Positions 3,685-6,737 of a DNA stretch of 6,737 bases are shown here, in pieces (position 1 is the first letter of the stretch; each line of letters opens with the position of its first letter). Origin of the DNA: BS750m-G62 sp964577175 (lineage in GTDB: Bacteria > Planctomycetota > Phycisphaerae > FEN-1346); the NCBI GenBank assembly GCA_964577175.1, contig CAZNYC010000179.1, forward strand, positions 1 to 6,737. Reading direction: 5' to 3'. A program made the position numbers and the translations under genes. Below the pieces are notes generated by a model. It saw nothing but the letters and a program-made list of their open reading frames with translations. It had not been told where the DNA came from and did not search any database.

Positions 3685-5673
3685 ATGCCGAGACGATGGA
3701 CTCTGGCCATTGCGTTTCTGCTCGCCTCCGGCGCCGCTCAGGCCCGCGGCGGGGACTGGTTCGTGGCGCCGCACGGCCAGGACGGCGCGGGGAACGGCTC
3801 AGAGAGGAAGCCGTTCCAGTCCATCGAGCGCGGCCTCGCCGCGGCGCAGTCAGGCGACCGCGTGGTGCTTCGTTCGGGCGAGTATCGACTGGCCGCCACA
3901 ATCCGCTTCCCGCGTGCCGGCGAGAGGGACATGCCCATTACCCTCGCCGCGCACGAGGGCGAGTACGTCGCGCTCCTCGGCTCGGTGCGGCTCACCGGGT
4001 GGGTGCCGCACAAGGGGAAGGTGTGGAAGGTGAAAGCGCCTCCCCGGCAGGTCAAGGGCCTGTTCGAGGACGGCGAGCGGCTCGTGCATCCACGGGAGCG
4101 CGGCAAGCGCGAGGACCCGCCCATCGAGGCTGTCCGCGCACCCGGACGCTGGACCCAGAAAGAAGGCTGGGTCTACCTCTGGACCCGCAAGGGGGATTCG
4201 CCTGACCGCCACCGCATCGAGGCCTCGCAGCACGGCATCGTGAACCTGAACAAGCCGTGGCTCCGGGTCGAGGGCCTCCACCTGTTCTACGGCCAGCCGA
4301 CCGGCCTGGTCATCTCGGCGGATCACTGCGTCGCCGCCCGCTGCGAGGTGGCCGGGGTGTCCAATTCCGTGGACAACGCCTACGGCGCGTACATCTGGCG
4401 ATGCTCGAACTCGGCGTTCCGCGACTGCGTGGTGCATGACTCCTGTTACTGGGGCGACCACGGCTCGAACTCCCATGTCGTCTCCTGTATCGACTGCGGG
4501 GACAGCGGGCCGAATTTCGTGGAGGGCTGCGAGATCTTCAACGGCGGCCTCGGCGTCGGCACCAAGGGCGCGGCGCGCGAGATGGTCATCCGGCACTGCA
4601 AGATCTACGACGTCCTCAACGGCGTCGTCCCCTCGGGCGAGCGGTCCCGCGGGCCGGGCGCGGGCAAGACCGACCGCGGCCACTACCTTATCTGGCGCAA
4701 CCACATCCACGACTGTCGCCGCGGCGTCTACTTCTCCGCAGGCCGCACCCATGGTAACCGCGTGATCAACAACGTCTTCGAGCGCTGCGGCGCTGGCGTG
4801 TACCTGCGAAAGGTCAAGGGGCTTGCCCGGCATACGGCCATTGTTAACAACGTCTTCGCGAACTGCGATGCTGGGCTTTTCCTGCTGGCAGAGCGTCAGG
4901 GCAAGGAATCGCTCGCGCAGTTCGCCGCCGCAGGCCTACTCTCCGACCACAATCTCTTCTGGCACAACGAAGCCGACTGGCGGCATCCGCTGACCTGGGG
5001 CCGCAGCCTCGAGATGAACCGCCAGCAGGTGGCCGACCGTGGCGACCCCGACTGGGAACGGCACTCCATCCGTGCGGACCCGATGCTCGACAGGTCAGGA
5101 AGGGCACGCGCGGGGTCCCCGACCCTGAGAAAGGGTGTCGCCGTGTCCCTGCCCGCATTCATCGATGCACCCTCTGAGTGGCACATCGGACTGGGGCCGC
5201 GGGCCAGGAACGGGAGGCCGGCCGGGCGGGGATTGACGCTGTCGATTGCGGGGTCGCAGACGTCGGTCGGCCCCGGCGACACGATAGCGTTGCAGGCGAC
5301 CCTTCGGAACCGGTCCCGCGAGCACGGCGTCGCTCTGGACGGCGACGCCGTCGTCACGTTCCATTTCCGCTACGCTAACGTCTGGTACTTCGACCGCCAG
5401 GAGCTCTGGCGAGTGCGGGTTCGATTGCCGGGAGACGTGCTTGCGGCGGGCGACACCCTGGATCTGACAAAACTCCCCGGCTGGCAGCATCCCACGAACG
5501 GGCAATTGGGGGATCCGTTCCACCTCCGTGACGACGATCGCTACTGGCGGTCAGGCTGGCGGCTGCGCGCCACGCTCCGCAGCCTCTCACGCCACACGCC
5601 CACCCATGAGGCGCTCCAGCGCCTCGAGCCGCTCCTCCGTTCGCAGGAGGTGCTGCAAGTCCGGCCGGAGTAG
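3685..5673 (+). CDS. Secreted right-handed parallel beta-helix protein (pectate-lyase-like fold)
   Basis: The 662-residue protein has a clear Sec signal peptide, MPRRWTLAIAFLLASGAAQA, with an AQA cleavage site after residue 20. I place the start at the ATG at 3685 because GGAGAG (3671-3676) lies eight bases upstream; earlier in-frame starts (GTG at 3649 and beyond) have weaker sites. Residues 25-68 carry the typical opening of secreted beta-helix proteins (WFVAPHGQDG, KPFQSIERGL, then SGDRVVLRSGEYR). Residues about 190-470 show beta-helix coils with Asn-rich turns (INNVFERCGAGVYL near 362, VNNVFANCDAGLF near 388, DHNLFW near 421). Residues about 517-662 look like a beta-sandwich domain. Such proteins usually bind or cleave polysaccharides in the periplasm or outside the cell. 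I cannot assign a lyase or hydrolase activity, as no catalytic set is evident. It stands alone, with its own promoter and broken genes on both sides. The last ~87 bp overlap a possible small antisense frame. Confidence 0.88.
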   Translation: MPRRWTLAIAFLLASGAAQARGGDWFVAPHGQDGAGNGSERKPFQSIERGLAAAQSGDRVVLRSGEYRLAATIRFPRAGERDMPITLAAHEGEYVALLGSVRLTGWVPHKGKVWKVKAPPRQVKGLFEDGERLVHPRERGKREDPPIEAVRAPGRWTQKEGWVYLWTRKGDSPDRHRIEASQHGIVNLNKPWLRVEGLHLFYGQPTGLVISADHCVAARCEVAGVSNSVDNAYGAYIWRCSNSAFRDCVVHDSCYWGDHGSNSHVVSCIDCGDSGPNFVEGCEIFNGGLGVGTKGAAREMVIRHCKIYDVLNGVVPSGERSRGPGAGKTDRGHYLIWRNHIHDCRRGVYFSAGRTHGNRVINNVFERCGAGVYLRKVKGLARHTAIVNNVFANCDAGLFLLAERQGKESLAQFAAAGLLSDHNLFWHNEADWRHPLTWGRSLEMNRQQVADRGDPDWERHSIRADPMLDRSGRARAGSPTLRKGVAVSLPAFIDAPSEWHIGLGPRARNGRPAGRGLTLSIAGSQTSVGPGDTIALQATLRNRSREHGVALDGDAVVTFHFRYANVWYFDRQELWRVRVRLPGDVLAAGDTLDLTKLPGWQHPTNGQLGDPFHLRDDDRYWRSGWRLRATLRSLSRHTPTHEALQRLEPLLRSQEVLQVRPE

Positions 5674-5727
5674 CACGCCCCGGCCAAGGCTCAGAAGCAA
5701 AGCCGCAGGCCCGACTTGCATCTTCAT
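5587..5727 (-). CDS. Possible 46-residue protein overlapping the end of the beta-helix gene
   Basis: On the minus strand an ATG at 5727 opens MKMQVGPAALLLSLGRGVLL and then a charged, helix-like tail (RTEERLEALERLMGGR), ending in TGA at 5587-5589. AGGA lies six bases before the ATG, and the frame starts 18 bp after the stop of the 5746-5955 remnant, as the next gene of an operon would. It overlaps the beta-helix gene tail to tail over 87 bp. Both frames have high third-position GC there, so codon use does not decide. I do not recognise a family. Confidence 0.25.
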   Translation of the reverse strand: MKMQVGPAALLLSLGRGVLLRPDLQHLLRTEERLEALERLMGGRVA

Positions 5728-5745
5728 GTGGAATCCTGCAGGCGT

Positions 5746-5955
5746 TCAGAATCTCACCGTCACGACCTGACCCGGCTCGGTGGGAAAGTCCCAGGCCTTT
5801 CCGGGGTCCAATCCGAACCATCGCGCTAACCGGGACGGCTCTCGCGGGTCGAGAGTCTGAGAGTCCGCGGCCAGGAGAGGCCGCAGGGGAGCGTTGGGGC
5901 GCGCACACACCTGGAGCCACAAGAGAGCCTCGAACGTGTAAGTGGTTGCCGCAAC
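5746..5955 (-). pseudogene. C-terminal remnant of an unidentified protein
   Basis: Read on the minus strand, 69 codons from 5955 to the TGA at 5746-5748 encode a sequence with real-protein character: TYTFEALLWLQVCARPNAP, then RPLLAADSQTLDPREPSR, LARWFGLDPGKAWDF and PTEPGQVVTVRF at the end. The closing PGQVVTVRF looks like the last strand of a C-terminal beta-sandwich, as in many secreted hydrolases, but I cannot name the family. There is no start codon with a ribosome site, and the frame is closed upstream by TAG (5956-5958), beyond which protein character vanishes. It is therefore most likely a 5'-truncated gene whose break lies near 5955, or a gene with a frameshift there. It is convergent with the beta-helix gene. 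Confidence 0.5.
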
Positions 5956-6230
5956 CTACGTTACGTGCGCGAGTTGCGCGAAACGGGCGCCTGTTAAACA
6001 AAGCGGCGGCTGCTCGCCGCCGCGTGAAAGTGGCTCCCCGTTCCGAACGGGTTTCAAACGTTGGCTACCTTCTAACAGTCTCCGCCGACTGATTTGTTAG
6101 CCTAGGCGAAAATCCTCATGAGAGTAACTGGGTAAGTGCCGAGTCGGGGGAGCCAGCCCGGACAGCCGAAACAGACGGGGAAAACCGGTTCCTTGAAGCG
6201 GCGGAGTCGAGGATTGCTTGCGGAAATTGT
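5956..6230 (+). other. Hairpin-rich non-coding stretch, candidate structured RNA or remnant of one
   Basis: No convincing gene lies here on either strand. Visible stem-loops are GCGGCGG / CCGCCGC (6003-6009 with 6017-6023), CCCGTT / AACGGG around CCG (6037-6042 with 6046-6051), and a two-part stem CAGTC / GACTG (6076-6080 with 6087-6091) inside CTAA / TTAG (6072-6075 with 6097-6100). Further on are an 8-bp palindrome AACCGGTT (6183-6190) and a possible long-range pairing of TCCGCCG (6081-6087) with CGGCGGA (6199-6205). The loops and unpaired parts are A-rich (GCGAAAATCC, GCCGAAACAGAC), as in large structured RNAs such as group II introns or riboswitches. I found no domain V hairpin and no known riboswitch core, so class and strand are open. 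None of the hairpins is followed by a T-run, so they are not intrinsic terminators. Confidence 0.35.
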
Positions 6231-6232
6231 TC

Positions 6233-6261
6233 TTGACGTTGCGGTTCTGGCCGCTAAGAAT
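6233..6261 (+). promoter_or_regulatory. Likely promoter of the Pro-Ser-rich protein gene
   Basis: TTGACG (6233-6238) is followed after 17 bp by AAGAAT (6256-6261). TAAGAA with 16 bp spacing is the alternative reading. The local AT content rises here. A leader of about 55 bases would precede the ATG at 6322. Confidence 0.5.
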
Positions 6262-6321
6262 CATATTGAAGCGATAGTGTGTTACACCTTGCCTTTAGAC
6301 CTGATGCTAGAGGAGCCAGCC

Positions 6322-6737
6322 ATGCCAGATCCCAGCCCGTCGCCGTCACCGAGTCCGTCACCGTCGCCATCGCCGAGCCCGTCACCATCGCCCTCGCCGT
6401 CTCCCAGCCCGTCACCGTCAGGGAGTCCATCGCCGAGTGCCGACTTGGACATCAAGGGCATCGACGACGAGGTACTCGAAGCCAGTGTGGGGGCGGTCGT
6501 CGTGCGTCGCTCCGACGGTAACGACGCCCCGCGCAAGGAAATCATTCTTCAAAAGCCTTCCTCGTGGTCCGGCACGGTAGTCCTGACCCGCTCTTATGGC
6601 GGAGAGGGAAGAGTTAAAGTATTTACGGGGCCGGGCGAAGAGGCGACGGAGATAACCTTTGCAGGCGGAGACAATGAATTCAGCACAGACGATCTTCCGA
6701 AATCGCTGTACGTTCAGGGTCACGAAGCAAGCTCTAG
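6322..6737 (+). CDS. Pro-Ser-repeat protein, N-terminal part (runs off the window)
   Basis: ATG at 6322 is preceded by AGGAG (6311-6315) at six bases, a strong ribosome site, and the frame stays open to the window end (138 codons). The protein begins MPD, followed by 15 uninterrupted Pro-Ser pairs, then GSPSPSAD and a folded-looking segment: DLDIKGIDDEVLEASVGAVV, later SSWSGTVVLTRSYGGEGRVK and DDLPKSLYVQGHEASS. The Pro-Ser tract is a flexible linker of the kind found in secreted proteins of environmental bacteria. From memory, DLDI...TLYVEG-like segments recur in large extracellular beta-sandwich proteins of planctomycetes and similar bacteria. Oddly, there is no signal peptide at this start. 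The frame is open upstream to the TAA at 6133-6135, and one further ATG (6304) would add only MLEEPA. Either the linker is cytosolic or non-classically exported, or this is a 5'-deleted gene whose N-terminal part was lost. Confidence 0.7.
   Translation, partial: MPDPSPSPSPSPSPSPSPSPSPSPSPSPSPSPSGSPSPSADLDIKGIDDEVLEASVGAVVVRRSDGNDAPRKEIILQKPSSWSGTVVLTRSYGGEGRVKVFTGPGEEATEITFAGGDNEFSTDDLPKSLYVQGHEASS

Noticed and set aside
3850..4833. Long minus-strand open frame (327 codons) opposite the beta-helix gene
   Set aside because: It is dominated by Ala, Val, Asp and Arg with no motif. The plus frame has a signal peptide and beta-helix repeats.
5999..6026. Intrinsic terminator at GCGGCGG / CCGCCGC
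   Set aside because: The stem is strong but is followed by GTGAAAG, not a T-run, on the plus strand; the minus strand also lacks a proper T-run at the right place.
6102..6180. Cobalamin or c-di-AMP riboswitch
   Set aside because: The A-rich loops and GGGGGAGCC look suggestive, but I cannot find the conserved core of either class.
6330..6440. CRISPR-like or microsatellite array in the Pro-Ser tract
   Set aside because: The periodicity is the six-base Pro-Ser codon pair in an open frame with varied synonymous codons; there are no spacers.

Overview
The window is GC-rich with G/C-biased third codon positions. It looks like accessory DNA of an environmental Gram-negative bacterium. Planctomycetota or a related PVC or uncultured lineage is my best guess, from the REP-type transposase with GTGTCCCCGGAACC-like ends, the YD-repeat fragment, the secreted beta-helix protein and the Pro-Ser-rich protein. 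That placement is inference; no marker gene is present.

Layout. Positions 2-757 are one compact mobile element: a RAYT-type HUH transposase between perfect 22-bp inverted repeats, followed by a tandem pair of 20-bp repeats. Next come a four-helix membrane protein (875-1330), a decayed YD/Rhs-repeat fragment (1388-1783) and a short exported protein, probably a lipoprotein (1842-2474). Positions 2475-3060 have no convincing gene. They hold the 3' half of a tRNA-Arg(ACG) gene on the minus strand, surrounded by several short repeats, which is what an integrase attachment site or its scar looks like. Positions 3061-3559 hold a second, partial copy (60 codons, 95% identical) of the lipoprotein gene. 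It is split by a 319-bp insertion that carries hairpins at both ends and no transposase, like a non-autonomous IS200/IS605 derivative.

The largest intact gene (3685-5673) encodes a secreted right-handed beta-helix protein with its own promoter. Behind it on the minus strand lies a 69-residue C-terminal remnant of another protein (5746-5955). Positions 5956-6230 are non-coding and rich in hairpins. A good promoter then leads into a protein with a (Pro-Ser)15 N-terminus that runs off the window (6322-6737).

The genes do not form one pathway. The window reads as a recombination-prone island: one intact transposase element, one small hairpin insertion, one tRNA-type attachment scar and at least three broken genes, with a few intact surface or exported proteins between them. 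The membrane protein, YD fragment and duplicated lipoprotein could be the remains of a polymorphic-toxin (Rhs-like) locus, but no toxin domain is visible. The most unusual signals are the 319-bp element with its repeated GAA-loop hairpins, the tRNA-Arg attachment scar with its repeats, and the structured stretch before the Pro-Ser gene.
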